From positions 124,001 through 188,000 of the forward strand of contig NZ_CP079107.1 in NCBI RefSeq assembly GCF_019285735.1: a DNA stretch of 64,000 nucleotides. The letters run 5' to 3'. The notes below the pieces were generated by a model that was not told where the DNA came from, did no database searches, and was given only the letters and a program-made list of their open reading frames with translations. This document shows positions 7,723-16,058 of this stretch, piece by piece; position 1 is the stretch's first letter; each line of letters begins with the position of its first letter. This stretch comes from Paeniglutamicibacter sp. Y32M11. Its GTDB lineage: Bacteria > Actinomycetota > Actinomycetes > Actinomycetales > Micrococcaceae. Made by a program: the position numbers and the translations under genes.

Positions 7723-9384
7723 ATGTCTTCAGTTTCTGCTGCCGTTTCCCGCGCCCTTTTAACCTGCACCTCAGAAATCTTCGGCGTGATGGGAAATGGC
7801 AATGCCCACTTCCTTGACGCCGCCGTGCGTTCGGGGTTCGGCTTCACCGCCGTACGCCACGAATCCGCGGCCGTCAGCGCCGCGGATGCCTACTACCGGA
7901 TCACCGGAAAGCTGGCAATCGCCACCACCACCTACGGTGCCGGGTTTAGCAACGCCATCACCCCACTGGCCGAAGCCGCCAAGGCGCGAGTTCCGCTGGT
8001 TCTCCTCACCGGGGGCCAGCCCTCCACCGGCGCCAGGGGCTGGGATATCGACCAGACAGCTATCAACAACGCCGTCGGGGCGACGACCTTTGTCATTGAC
8101 GCGTTATCCCCGATGGCCACTACCTATGCCGCGGTTGCCCACGCGCTGCGGGAACGCACTGCTGTGGTCATCTCGATTCCCTATGACATCGTCGCCGACG
8201 AAGCTGCCGAGGAATCGCAGATTTCGCTGGCCGACTTCCAGCACGAACCCAGCTACCAGAGTGCCGATAATCAGCTAGTGACTCAGGCCGCCGCCGCGCT
8301 GAATGAGGCTAAGCGCCCGCTGGTGATTTACGGCCGCGGCGCTCGCCTCTCGAACGCGGCCCAGGCGATCGCCGCGCTCGCCGATTCACTCGGGGCGCTG
8401 AGCTCAAGCACCGCACTGGCGCCGAATCTGCTGACCGGTCGCCGAGGGGATCTGGGCATTACCGGTGGATTCTCCTCGGCCGAAACCGCCGCCCTGATCC
8501 ACGAGGCGGACGTGGTGCTGGTCCTCGGGGCATCACTGAATCAATTCACCATGCGATTCGGCGATCTGCTGAATGCGTCAGCCCACATCCTTCAGGTTGA
8601 TGTTGCCCCGGCTCCGACTAATCCTCGCGTTGATACCTTCGTGCGGGGCGATGTCTCTGCCGTTGTTAGGGGACTGCTCCAGCAACTGACCGAACGCGCT
8701 CCCGGAAACCGGTGGGTGGATTCTGTGGCCCCGCGGCTCACGCGGATCAACGATCATGCTCCGGGTGACCCGATCGCCGCGGACGGCCTGCTGGATCCAC
8801 GCGCGGTGGCTCGCATCCTGAACACCATGATCCCGGCGGACCGCGTGGTGGTGCAGGACGGTGGCCACTTCATCGGATGGGGTCCGATGTACTGGGACGT
8901 CCCGGGCCCACACGCCCTGAGCATGGTGGGAACCGCCTACCAGAGCATCGGGCTGGGTCTGGCCTCCGCGGTGGGTGCGGGTGTGGCTGCGCCGAATTCA
9001 ACGGTCGTATTGGCCAGCGGTGACGGCGGCTTCCTGATGGGCCTGGCCGACCTGGAATCTGTTATCCGCACGGTGCGCAGTGGCATCATCGTCATTTACA
9101 ACGACGCTGCCTATGGGGCAGAAATTCATCAGTATGGATCCATCGGCTTGCACGAGGAGCCCATGCTGATCCCCGAGGTCGACTTTGCCGCGGTGGCTCG
9201 CGGTCTGGGTGCACGGGCAACCAAGGTGCGGGCCTTGGAGGATCTGGCGGAGCTAGATCGTTGGGTCGCCGAGGGAGCGCACGGAGTCTTCTTGGTGGAT
9301 TGCCGCATTTCTGCGGACGTTCGAGCCCCGTACATGCAGGAAATTCTTGAGGCCAATCGCAAGGCTGCGCACGTGCGCAAATAG
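7723..9384 (+). CDS. Thiamine-diphosphate-dependent enzyme, acetolactate-synthase-like
   Basis: 553-residue ThDP enzyme with the three-domain order of the acetolactate synthase/pyruvate decarboxylase superfamily: N-terminal PYR domain with the catalytic glutamate in AVRHESAAVSAADAYYR, central domain (about 190-340), and C-terminal PP domain with the ThDP/Mg motif GDGGFLMGLADLE ending IVIYNDAAYG. No regulatory subunit gene is adjacent, so biosynthetic IlvB is unlikely; a catabolic decarboxylase or carboligase is more probable. I chose the ATG at 7723 because alignment starts at MSSVSAAVSRALL; an ATG at 7651 would add 24 atypical residues. Monocistronic. Confidence 0.8.
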   Translation: MSSVSAAVSRALLTCTSEIFGVMGNGNAHFLDAAVRSGFGFTAVRHESAAVSAADAYYRITGKLAIATTTYGAGFSNAITPLAEAAKARVPLVLLTGGQPSTGARGWDIDQTAINNAVGATTFVIDALSPMATTYAAVAHALRERTAVVISIPYDIVADEAAEESQISLADFQHEPSYQSADNQLVTQAAAALNEAKRPLVIYGRGARLSNAAQAIAALADSLGALSSSTALAPNLLTGRRGDLGITGGFSSAETAALIHEADVVLVLGASLNQFTMRFGDLLNASAHILQVDVAPAPTNPRVDTFVRGDVSAVVRGLLQQLTERAPGNRWVDSVAPRLTRINDHAPGDPIAADGLLDPRAVARILNTMIPADRVVVQDGGHFIGWGPMYWDVPGPHALSMVGTAYQSIGLGLASAVGAGVAAPNSTVVLASGDGGFLMGLADLESVIRTVRSGIIVIYNDAAYGAEIHQYGSIGLHEEPMLIPEVDFAAVARGLGARATKVRALEDLAELDRWVAEGAHGVFLVDCRISADVRAPYMQEILEANRKAAHVRK

Positions 9385-9482
9385 GTGCCGCAGCGGCTGG
9401 GGTATTGCGCCGGAAGAAAAACCTACGGGTTGAGTAATCCCAAACCTACCGGAACGTAGCTTGCGCGCCTTAGTGTGGGAGC

Positions 9483-10742
9483 GTGCGATACTCGATCCTG
9501 ACGGCCCTGCTGGCCGTAAGCCTCACGGCGGCCGCGGTGGGCGGTGCCGTTCCGGCGCAAGCACAAACCCTCAGCGTTGTGAACCCCGCCATCGTGCAAC
9601 CGCCGAGAGTCTCGACGCTGCCCTTCACGGATTCCCGAGAGTTAATGGCCCCCTCATCCCTGCGCGTTGCGACGTTTAACGCCTCGCTAAATCGCCCGAA
9701 TGCCGGCCAGTTGGCATTGGACTTGTCCACGTCCTTGGACGCTCAAGCCAAGGCCGTGGCCGAGATTATCCAGCGAAATGCGCCGGATGTGCTGTTGCTC
9801 AATGAGTTTGACTACGACGCCACCGGAGCTGCGGCACAGAACTTTAATACCAATTACCTGAACCGTTCCCAACGCGGAGCGAACCCCATCGATTACCCGT
9901 ACACCTACGCCGCGCCCTCAAACACGGGCATCCCCAGCGGGGCGGACCTTGACGCAGATGGCGTCATTGGCGGACCCGGGGACGCGCTGGGCTTCGGTGA
10001 CTTCGAGGGTCAGTACGCCATGGTGCTCTATTCCAAGTACCCCATCGACACCGATCATATTCGCACCTTCCAGAACTTCCTCTGGAAGGACATGCCAGAT
10101 TCATCGCTGCCCACCGACTACTACGGCGAGCTGATCCAATCGGTGCTGCCCCTACCGAGTAAGTCCATGTGGGATGTGCCCATCTCCGTGGATGGCAAGC
10201 TAATCCACGTGATCGCCGCGCATCCCACGCCGCCGGTCTTTGACGGCAGCGAAAAACGCAACCAGCGCCGTAACCACGATGAGATCCGCCTGCTGAACGA
10301 CTATCTCGGTGCCGACGGGGCCGGCGAATACATCTACGACGATGCCGGAGCGCGCGGCCCGCTGGCGACGGGCAGCACGTTTGTGGTGCTGGGTGACTTG
10401 AACTCCGACGCGACATCCGGTGGCTCCAACCCGGCGGCCATTACCGCATTGCAGGAAAATCCGTTGCTCGTTGATCCGCTGCCCGCCAGCCAGGCTCAGG
10501 AGCTCAGCCCGGAGCTTCGCCGACTGGCCGCCGCCCACAATCCGCTGGGTACCGCCGACTTCGGCCCGAGTACCGGAGTGCTGCGCGTGGACTACGTCCT
10601 GCCCTCGGTGGGACTGCCGGTGCGCGACGCCGGGGTCTATTGGCCGGCCGCAGGTCAGGTGGGAGCCGACCTGGTCTCTACGTGGCCTCCGGTCAGCAGC
10701 GACCACCGACTGGTCTGGGTGGATATCAAGCTCGAGAGCTAA
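9483..10742 (+). CDS. Secreted endonuclease/exonuclease/phosphatase-family protein
   Basis: 419 residues with a Sec signal peptide (LTALLAVSLTAAAVGGAVPA, probable cleavage after AQA near residue 28). The EEP fold is shown by LRVATFNASLN, LLLNEFD (catalytic Glu), the HPTPPVFDG histidine segment, VLGDLNSDATSG (Asp-x-Asn) and the terminal SSDHRLVWVDI. An exported phosphodiesterase or nuclease is likely; the substrate is unknown. The start is GTG. It is followed by a strong shared terminator before the convergent permease. Confidence 0.82.
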   Translation: MRYSILTALLAVSLTAAAVGGAVPAQAQTLSVVNPAIVQPPRVSTLPFTDSRELMAPSSLRVATFNASLNRPNAGQLALDLSTSLDAQAKAVAEIIQRNAPDVLLLNEFDYDATGAAAQNFNTNYLNRSQRGANPIDYPYTYAAPSNTGIPSGADLDADGVIGGPGDALGFGDFEGQYAMVLYSKYPIDTDHIRTFQNFLWKDMPDSSLPTDYYGELIQSVLPLPSKSMWDVPISVDGKLIHVIAAHPTPPVFDGSEKRNQRRNHDEIRLLNDYLGADGAGEYIYDDAGARGPLATGSTFVVLGDLNSDATSGGSNPAAITALQENPLLVDPLPASQAQELSPELRRLAAAHNPLGTADFGPSTGVLRVDYVLPSVGLPVRDAGVYWPAAGQVGADLVSTWPPVSSDHRLVWVDIKLES

Positions 10743-10756
10743 ATGCCCGAACGTAC

Positions 10757-10804
10757 AAAGCTGGCTGCGTGCTCCGATTCTTTCGGAGCACGCAGCCAGC
10801 TTTT
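10757..10804 (+). terminator. Strong bidirectional terminator
   Basis: A 21-bp stem (10757-10777 with 10783-10803), loop 5 nt, ending in TTTT, between the convergent EEP and permease genes. The AAAG...CTTTT ends give T-tracts in both directions. Confidence 0.88.
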
Positions 10805-10813
10805 GTCTTCGGC

Positions 10814-12250
10814 CTAGGACGCGCCGTGGTGTTCGGATTCCTCGGTGCGCTGGGCCGCGGAGTCGTCCCCGATGCTCACCGCCGTGCCAAGGCGCTGAGA
10901 GCGGCGCTGAGCCAGCGCATTAAGCACACCAATGACAACGGTGAGTCCTAGGGTCATCAGCAACTGTGTCCGGCTGGCCGGATCAAAGAGGGCCAGGACC
11001 ACGATGCCTGAGAGCATCAGCAGCGCCAGAATCGACAGATAGGGGAACAGTGGCATGCGGACCGGCAGGTGGATCGAGGGATCTCGGTCGGCACGAATGC
11101 GCAGGATCAACTGCGAGAGGGCAATGAATCCCCAGGTGACCAACAGCGTGGAACCCACCGCGTTCAGCAGCATCGGCATCACCACATCGGGTGCCACGTA
11201 GTTCATCACCACGGCACCAGAGCATAGGATGACCGACGCGGCCACGGCGACATAGGGGTTGTTGCTTCGACTGCGTCGCTGGATCACGCGCGGGGCAATG
11301 CCACGTTCGGAAAGCGAAAGAAGCATGCGCGAGGCGGCATAGATGTTCGCGTTCATCGCCGAGAGCAGGGCAACGACCACCACCAGGGCCATGATCGAAT
11401 CGATCCACGGGATGTTGGCAAAGGTGAGCACCGCGACGAACGGGGATGCGGCAAGCTCCGGCGACGTCCAGGGCAGTACCGAGACCATCACTAGAGCGGA
11501 GCCAACGTAGAAGACCAAAACTCGGAAGAGCACTCCACGCACGGCCTTGCGGATAGAGGTACGTGGGTCATCACTTTCCGCCGCGGCGATGGCCACTATC
11601 TCGATACCGCCAAAGGCGAAGATGACCATCAGAAGTCCGGCACACAGGCCCACCACGCCGTTAGGCAGGAAGCCGCCGTTGGCCACCAGGTTGGAAATCC
11701 CCGTTGCTTCAACACCGGGTATTAATCCGAAGACCAGCGCGATGCCCACGGCCAGGAATGCCATGATGGCGGCGACCTTGAGGAAAGAGAACCAGTACTC
11801 GAATTGGCCGAAGCGTGCCACATTGGCCAGATTCACCGCGGTCAAAAGGGCAACAAAGATCAGTGACCACGTTCCCTGAGAAACATCGGGGAACCAGCTT
11901 CCGACGATGGCAGCGGCTCCGGTAGCCTCGGCCGCGATCACGATGACGCCCTGGATCCAGTACAGCCAGCCGATGATGGCCCCGGCATTGGGACCCATGG
12001 CCCGGGTGGCATATACGGAGAATGAGCCCGAGGACGGGTTGGCGGCAGCCATCTCACCGAGCATGTTCATGATCAAAATGACCAGCAGCCCCGCCAAGGC
12101 GAAGGCCAAGATGACGCTGGGGCCGGCGACGGCCACGGCTTGCCCCGACCCGATAAACAGGCCGGCTCCAATGGCGCCCCCGATGCCCATCATGGTGATT
12201 TGTCGGGTACTCAGACTGGTGGTCTTGGGTCGGGCGGTGGTGTTAAGCAT
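10814..12250 (-). CDS. APC-superfamily amino-acid permease
   Basis: 478-residue secondary transporter with about 12 membrane segments. The start of segment 1 (ITMMGIGGAIGAGLFIGSG) is the classical amino-acid permease motif of the AAT family (AroP/GabP/CycA/ProY type), as is FAFGGIEIVAIAAAESDDP. The C-terminal tail is charged. Its ATG overlaps the end of the aminotransferase gene by 8 bp, so both are made from one transcript. An aminotransferase partner and an Lrp-type regulator just upstream suggest uptake and transamination of a particular amino acid, possibly aromatic; that part is inference. Confidence 0.85.
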   Translation of the reverse strand: MLNTTARPKTTSLSTRQITMMGIGGAIGAGLFIGSGQAVAVAGPSVILAFALAGLLVILIMNMLGEMAAANPSSGSFSVYATRAMGPNAGAIIGWLYWIQGVIVIAAEATGAAAIVGSWFPDVSQGTWSLIFVALLTAVNLANVARFGQFEYWFSFLKVAAIMAFLAVGIALVFGLIPGVEATGISNLVANGGFLPNGVVGLCAGLLMVIFAFGGIEIVAIAAAESDDPRTSIRKAVRGVLFRVLVFYVGSALVMVSVLPWTSPELAASPFVAVLTFANIPWIDSIMALVVVVALLSAMNANIYAASRMLLSLSERGIAPRVIQRRSRSNNPYVAVAASVILCSGAVVMNYVAPDVVMPMLLNAVGSTLLVTWGFIALSQLILRIRADRDPSIHLPVRMPLFPYLSILALLMLSGIVVLALFDPASRTQLLMTLGLTVVIGVLNALAQRRSQRLGTAVSIGDDSAAQRTEESEHHGAS

Positions 12251-13322
12251 GTGTGGACGCTTCCTGCAGTGCGTTGATCACGGCACTAGCGATGGCATGG
12301 TTGGCCTCGGGGGAACCGATGGAAATGCGAATGCCTTCCCCGGCAAAAGCGCGCGCCCAGATCCCCGCGGCGCGAAGTTGTGTATCAACGTCTTCGGTTG
12401 CTGCCCCGGTGGGTAGCCAGATGAAGTTGGCTTGTGAATCAATGACGTTGATATCGGCAGCGTGCAGTGCGTTCTGCAGAGTTTCGCGTGCCTGGATGAG
12501 CTCGTTGATGCGCAGCTGCAATTCATCTTCGTGCTCGAGGCTGAGGACGGCAGCGCGCTGGGCGAGGGCACTGACTCCGAAGGGAACGGCTGTCTTGCGC
12601 AGGTTTGCTGCGACCTGAGGTGGTGCCACGGCATAGCCGATGCGCAGGCCGGCCAGCCCATAGGCCTTGGAGAAAGTGTGCAGCACCGCGACGTTGGGGT
12701 AGCGGCGGAAGAAGTCCAAGCCCACGGCCGAATCCGCATCGGTGTTGAAGTGGACGTAGGCCTCGTCGATGACGACCAGCACGTGGGCTGGAACCTTCGC
12801 CATAAAGGCGTCAACCGATGCGGTATCCACCACCGTACCGGTGGGGTTGTTGGGGTTACAGATGAAGATCAGGGCGGTGCGTTCGGTGATGGCCTCGGCC
12901 ATGGCCACCAGATCGTGGCCGCCGTCGGCATCCGAGGGAACCATCACCGGGGTGGCCCCCGCGACATGGGCGAGGATGGGGTAGGCCTCAAAGGAGCGCC
13001 AGGCGAAGATCACCTCGTCGCCGGGATTTGCCGTCCCGTGAATCAATTGACCGGCGACCTCAACGGATCCCGCACCCAGGGCAATGCATTGGGCCTCGAC
13101 GTCGAGCCGGCTGGCCAGGGCACCGATCAGTTCGGGGGCCGCGGCATTCGGGTACTGGTTGATGGTGCCCAGCTCGGCAGCCATCCCACTCATCACCGAT
13201 TCGAGCGGAGGGTAAGGGTTTTCGTTGGAGGAGAGCTTAAAGGCCTTCTCGCCCTGCCCCGGTGTTGCTCCCTGCTTGTATGCGGGGATGGCTTGCAGGG
13301 ATGTGCGCTGGACAATGCTCAT
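12243..13322 (-). CDS. Class I/II aminotransferase, HisC/Pat-like
   Basis: 359-residue PLP enzyme of the histidinol-phosphate/aromatic aminotransferase group. Visible: KLSSNENPYPP near residue 30, ICNPNNPTGTVV (PLP-phosphate/Asn), VIDEAYVHF (Asp contacting the pyridine N), HTFSKAYGLAGLRIGY containing the Schiff-base lysine, and RISIGSPEANHAI with the substrate-carboxylate arginine. Length and motifs fit either hisC or pat. With no his genes nearby and a permease overlapping downstream, an aromatic or general amino-acid aminotransferase is more likely than histidine synthesis. GGAGG precedes the ATG. Confidence 0.85.
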   Translation of the reverse strand: MSIVQRTSLQAIPAYKQGATPGQGEKAFKLSSNENPYPPLESVMSGMAAELGTINQYPNAAAPELIGALASRLDVEAQCIALGAGSVEVAGQLIHGTANPGDEVIFAWRSFEAYPILAHVAGATPVMVPSDADGGHDLVAMAEAITERTALIFICNPNNPTGTVVDTASVDAFMAKVPAHVLVVIDEAYVHFNTDADSAVGLDFFRRYPNVAVLHTFSKAYGLAGLRIGYAVAPPQVAANLRKTAVPFGVSALAQRAAVLSLEHEDELQLRINELIQARETLQNALHAADINVIDSQANFIWLPTGAATEDVDTQLRAAGIWARAFAGEGIRISIGSPEANHAIASAVINALQEASTHA

Positions 13323-13353
13323 GGGTGGTGCCTCCAGAAGAGTAAATCGCTTG

Positions 13354-13371
13354 CACGTCGCCGGTGACGTG
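13354..13371. promoter_or_regulatory. Inverted repeat upstream of the aminotransferase-permease operon
   Basis: CACGTC-N6-GACGTG lies 32 bp upstream of the aminotransferase start, within the 141-bp gap to the Lrp-type gene. It is a plausible operator; no other evidence. Confidence 0.3.
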
Positions 13372-13463
13372 ACTCACATAAGCTAAGGAAGTCTGCCCAA
13401 TCGGGTCAACCGCACCACAAAACACCGCACAGGATGTACATAAGGAGCAGCTCGCGGCGCGGA

Positions 13464-14039
13464 TTACTGGACATTCTGTCCACTGTTCTTTCCGGCTGCA
13501 TTCAGCCTACCGCCATTGCGCAGCGAGTCGATTCGCTCCTCCTGCGCCGGCTCGGCTGCTGTTTCCAGGCCCTGTTGTGCGGCCTCCCTAGCCAAGGGGA
13601 TGATCCTGTTCTCGAAGTGGGATGCCAGAACGATGGAGGAGGAGCTTCTGTCCATGCCCTCGGTGGCGGAGATCGCATCAAATACCCGCTGAAGATCAGC
13701 GGTGGATCGAGCAACAATCTTCACGAGGAAGTCACTGGATCCCGAAACCGTGTGCAGTTCGAGAATCTCCGGGATCTGGGCAAGCTTTTCGGCCATGCCT
13801 GAGTGCCCGAGATTTTGTTGGATCCGCAACGAGCAGAACGCCGTGACCGGGTATCCCATGGCGGCGGCATCGATGTGTGGGGCGATGCGGGTGATGACAC
13901 CCGACTCGTGCAAGCGGTTTAGGCGATTTTGTACGGTTCCCCGGGCAACGCCCAGACGTTTGGAACACTCCATGACCCCAATGCCCGGAAAATCGGTATA
14001 CAGCTCGATCAGGGACACATCCAACGAATCGATTCTCAT
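13464..14039 (-). CDS. Lrp/AsnC-family transcriptional regulator
   Basis: 191 residues: N-terminal helix-turn-helix (IELYTDFPGIGVMECSKRLG then VARGTVQNRLNRLHESGVI) and a C-terminal RAM/AsnC ligand-binding domain (VSGSSDFLVKIVARSTADLQ). An atypical C-terminal tail of about 35 residues, rich in Gln, Glu and Arg, extends past the domain. It lies upstream of, and in the same direction as, the aminotransferase and permease, so it probably controls that amino-acid operon in response to an amino-acid ligand. Confidence 0.87.
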   Translation of the reverse strand: MRIDSLDVSLIELYTDFPGIGVMECSKRLGVARGTVQNRLNRLHESGVITRIAPHIDAAAMGYPVTAFCSLRIQQNLGHSGMAEKLAQIPEILELHTVSGSSDFLVKIVARSTADLQRVFDAISATEGMDRSSSSIVLASHFENRIIPLAREAAQQGLETAAEPAQEERIDSLRNGGRLNAAGKNSGQNVQ

Positions 14040-14133
14040 GCGCCCCAGTATGCGACGCCTCGGATCACGAGCGCGAATCGATGCCGGATTCTCTACGGAA
14101 CTTTTGGCCGGTGCGAGCCGCTAGATTGGTTTT

Positions 14134-14772
14134 ATGGATGAGGGAATCTACTCACGGCCCGAAGACCAGCGCGCGGGCACCGACCTGGTGGTCGTTTTGC
14201 ATGGTTATGGTTCAAACCCCGAACGTATGCTCGGCTGGTTCGATCAGCTGCCGGCCACCGCCACCGGTGTTGCGTTGCGCGGGCACATGGATGTCGGGGG
14301 CGATCACGGGTGGTTCCTGTTGGACTACTTCCTGACCAATGATTTTTCCCAGGTGGTCGCGGCCGCCCAAAAGGTCCTTGATTGGCAGGATCTGTACGCA
14401 CTGGGTTATCGCACCATCAGCCTGCTGGGCCATTCCCAGGGCATGGCGATGGCGACAACCTTGCACCGACTGCGACCCGGAAGCTACGCCACGATCGTGG
14501 GGCTCAGCGGCTTCGTGCTGTCCAACGAACTGCTGTCGCTCACAGATGTTTCACCGGAGGAAGGAACTGGTGTCCCGTTCTTCTGGGGACGGGATCCCTA
14601 TGATGTGGTGATCAATTCCGCTGCAGTTGCATATACGCGTGAGTGGTTGCAGGAAAACACGACACTGACGGCACGCACCTACCCGGAAATGGGCCATGGT
14701 TTCGGTCCCGACGAACGCCGGGACGTACGAAGTTTCTACAAGCATTACCTGCCTGGAGACCGTGCGTCCTGA
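14134..14772 (+). CDS. Alpha/beta hydrolase, phospholipase/carboxylesterase family
   Basis: 212-residue serine hydrolase (PF02230). The nucleophile elbow is GHSQG with S101. The catalytic aspartate is probably in FFWGRDPYDVV and the histidine H188 in PEMGHGFG. The oxyanion region is VVLHGYGSNPE (20-30). No signal peptide, so cytoplasmic. Monocistronic, starting 94 bp from the divergent Lrp gene. Confidence 0.85.
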   Translation: MDEGIYSRPEDQRAGTDLVVVLHGYGSNPERMLGWFDQLPATATGVALRGHMDVGGDHGWFLLDYFLTNDFSQVVAAAQKVLDWQDLYALGYRTISLLGHSQGMAMATTLHRLRPGSYATIVGLSGFVLSNELLSLTDVSPEEGTGVPFFWGRDPYDVVINSAAVAYTREWLQENTTLTARTYPEMGHGFGPDERRDVRSFYKHYLPGDRAS

Positions 14773-14791
14773 TGTTGCGAGCCGGGCCGCA

Positions 14792-14893
14792 GGATCAACC
14801 GGATGGTTGATCCGGGAGAGGTCATCACCGGGCAAAGTGAGAGGTATAAAGCGGTCGGGCCCAAGCCCGAGGGGCCCTGACCGCCGAAACCTC
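14792..14893 (+). promoter_or_regulatory. Structured leader upstream of the DUF2871 gene
   Basis: Two stem-loops fill the 157-bp gap. The first is a perfect 9-bp stem (14792-14800 with 14805-14813). The second is three-tiered: GAGGT (14841-14845) pairs with ACCTC (14889-14893), then GCGGTC with GACCGC, then GGGCCC with GGGCCC, separated by an ATAAA/CGAA internal loop and one bulged T. A TCATCACC(C)GGGCA direct repeat flanks the second hairpin (14822 and 14893). It does not match a riboswitch class I can recall, and neither stem has a T-tract. It may be an uncharacterised cis-regulatory RNA or only a terminator of the esterase gene. Confidence 0.35.
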
Positions 14894-14929
14894 ATCACCC
14901 GGGCAGTACCGACAGGAATAACACTCACC

Positions 14930-15388
14930 ATGTTGAGATTGATGTATACGGCCTTTGCCTTTGGAATCAGCGGAGTCCTCTCCGGTCTCTACTACCGAGA
15001 GCTGACGAAGTTTTACGACTTTACAGACCGCTCGGCTTCCCAGCTGCCACTGGTCCATACCCACCTGCTGGTGCTGGGGTTCATGTTCCTGCTCATCGTC
15101 TTGGCACTGGAGAAGCTCTTTTCCCTCTCCGTCGCCGCGCCGCGGGCCTTTTCCTGGTTCTACTGGATGTGGACGCTCGGTGTGGCTCTGACCGGCGCGA
15201 TGATGCTGGTGAAGGGAACACTGGTGGTGCTGGATGTTGATGCTAGCTCGGCGGCCTTCGCTGGCATTGCCGGAATGGGGCACATCGCGCTGAGCGTTGG
15301 GGTGGTGCTACTTTTCGTTTCATTGCGTGCGGCGGTGCGCAATACTCAAACCAGCGCGTTGCCCGCGACCGTGCGAGTAGGTCGCTAA
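14930..15388 (+). CDS. DUF2871 family membrane protein
   Basis: 152 residues with four hydrophobic segments: MLRLMYTAFAFGISGVLSGL, the HTHLLVLGFMFLLIVLALEK segment, WFYWMWTLGVALTGAMMLV and the C-terminal HIALSVGVVLLFVS. The histidine pair in segment 2 is a feature I associate with the DUF2871 family; such histidines can bind heme or metal but no function is established. I start it at the ATG at 14930, where the first membrane segment begins. The upstream leader is unusually structured. Confidence 0.7.
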   Translation: MLRLMYTAFAFGISGVLSGLYYRELTKFYDFTDRSASQLPLVHTHLLVLGFMFLLIVLALEKLFSLSVAAPRAFSWFYWMWTLGVALTGAMMLVKGTLVVLDVDASSAAFAGIAGMGHIALSVGVVLLFVSLRAAVRNTQTSALPATVRVGR

Positions 15389-15425
15389 CAACCCTTCTCA
15401 GGCGGACTCAGGCAGACAGAGAGCT

Positions 15426-15458
15426 GGAGTGGCAATATTCAAATGTGATTGCCGCTCC
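15426..15458. terminator. Hairpin between convergent genes
   Basis: An 11-bp stem with one G-U pair (15426-15436 with 15448-15458) lies 38 bp after the DUF2871 stop, with no T-tract. Confidence 0.4.
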
Positions 15459-15469
15459 ATATCAGCCTG

Positions 15470-15501
15470 AAGGCCCTAGCCTAGGCCTAGGCGAGGGCCT
15501 T
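15470..15501. repeat. 32-bp near-perfect palindrome over the SHOCT gene 3' end
   Basis: AAGGCCCT...AGGGCCTT with a CTAG-rich centre; 15 of 16 positions pair. It spans the SHOCT-gene stop codon (15487-15489) and may stabilise or terminate that transcript. Confidence 0.5.
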
Positions 15502-15864
15502 GGCCTTAAGAATGCCGAATTCGGCTTCCGTGATCGTTCCAGAATCTAGAAGTGACTTGGCTTCGAGGATCTGTTTGGCCGGATCGCTTGTTCCTGTGAC
15601 CGAACGAAGGTAGTCCGTGGTGCTGTTGGCGGCTTGCTCGGCACGGGATTGCTGACGCAGGGCCATCCCGCTACCGCGTAACACCAGATAGACGAGCGAG
15701 GTCAGCACAGGCAGTGCGATGAGTAAAAGAATCCACAGTGCCTTGATCCAACCGCTGAGATCCGAATCCCTAAAGAGGTCGCCGACAATTTGGAACATCA
15801 CCACCAGGTAAGACAGGAAGAAAAAGATAACGATCATTGACCAAAGCGTTTCTGCGAAATTCAC
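15487..15864 (-). CDS. Small SHOCT-domain membrane protein
   Basis: 125 residues: two hydrophobic segments (MIVIFFFLSYLVVMFQIVG and ALWILLLIALPVLTSLVYLV) resembling the PLDc_N module, a linker, then a C-terminal SHOCT motif (AKSLLDSGTITEAEFGILKAKAL). Proteins of this layout are common in actinobacteria, and their role is unknown. Monocistronic, convergent with the DUF2871 gene. Confidence 0.8.
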   Translation of the reverse strand: MNFAETLWSMIVIFFFLSYLVVMFQIVGDLFRDSDLSGWIKALWILLLIALPVLTSLVYLVLRGSGMALRQQSRAEQAANSTTDYLRSVTGTSDPAKQILEAKSLLDSGTITEAEFGILKAKALA

Positions 15865-16058
15865 GGGGTGACCTTTTCGTGGGAGCGGAAAACCTGATGG
15901 AGTGGGGTGAGAATTCCAGCGTATCTATAAAACAGTAAAGGGAAAGGTTTTTACGGTTTTAGTTTTGCCCAGCAAATGGTCAGCCAGGGATTGTTTACTT
16001 ATGCCGAGCGAAAATTTCGTTTTCTGTAGCCACCCAGTGCCGATAGAGTCGGAGCAGG

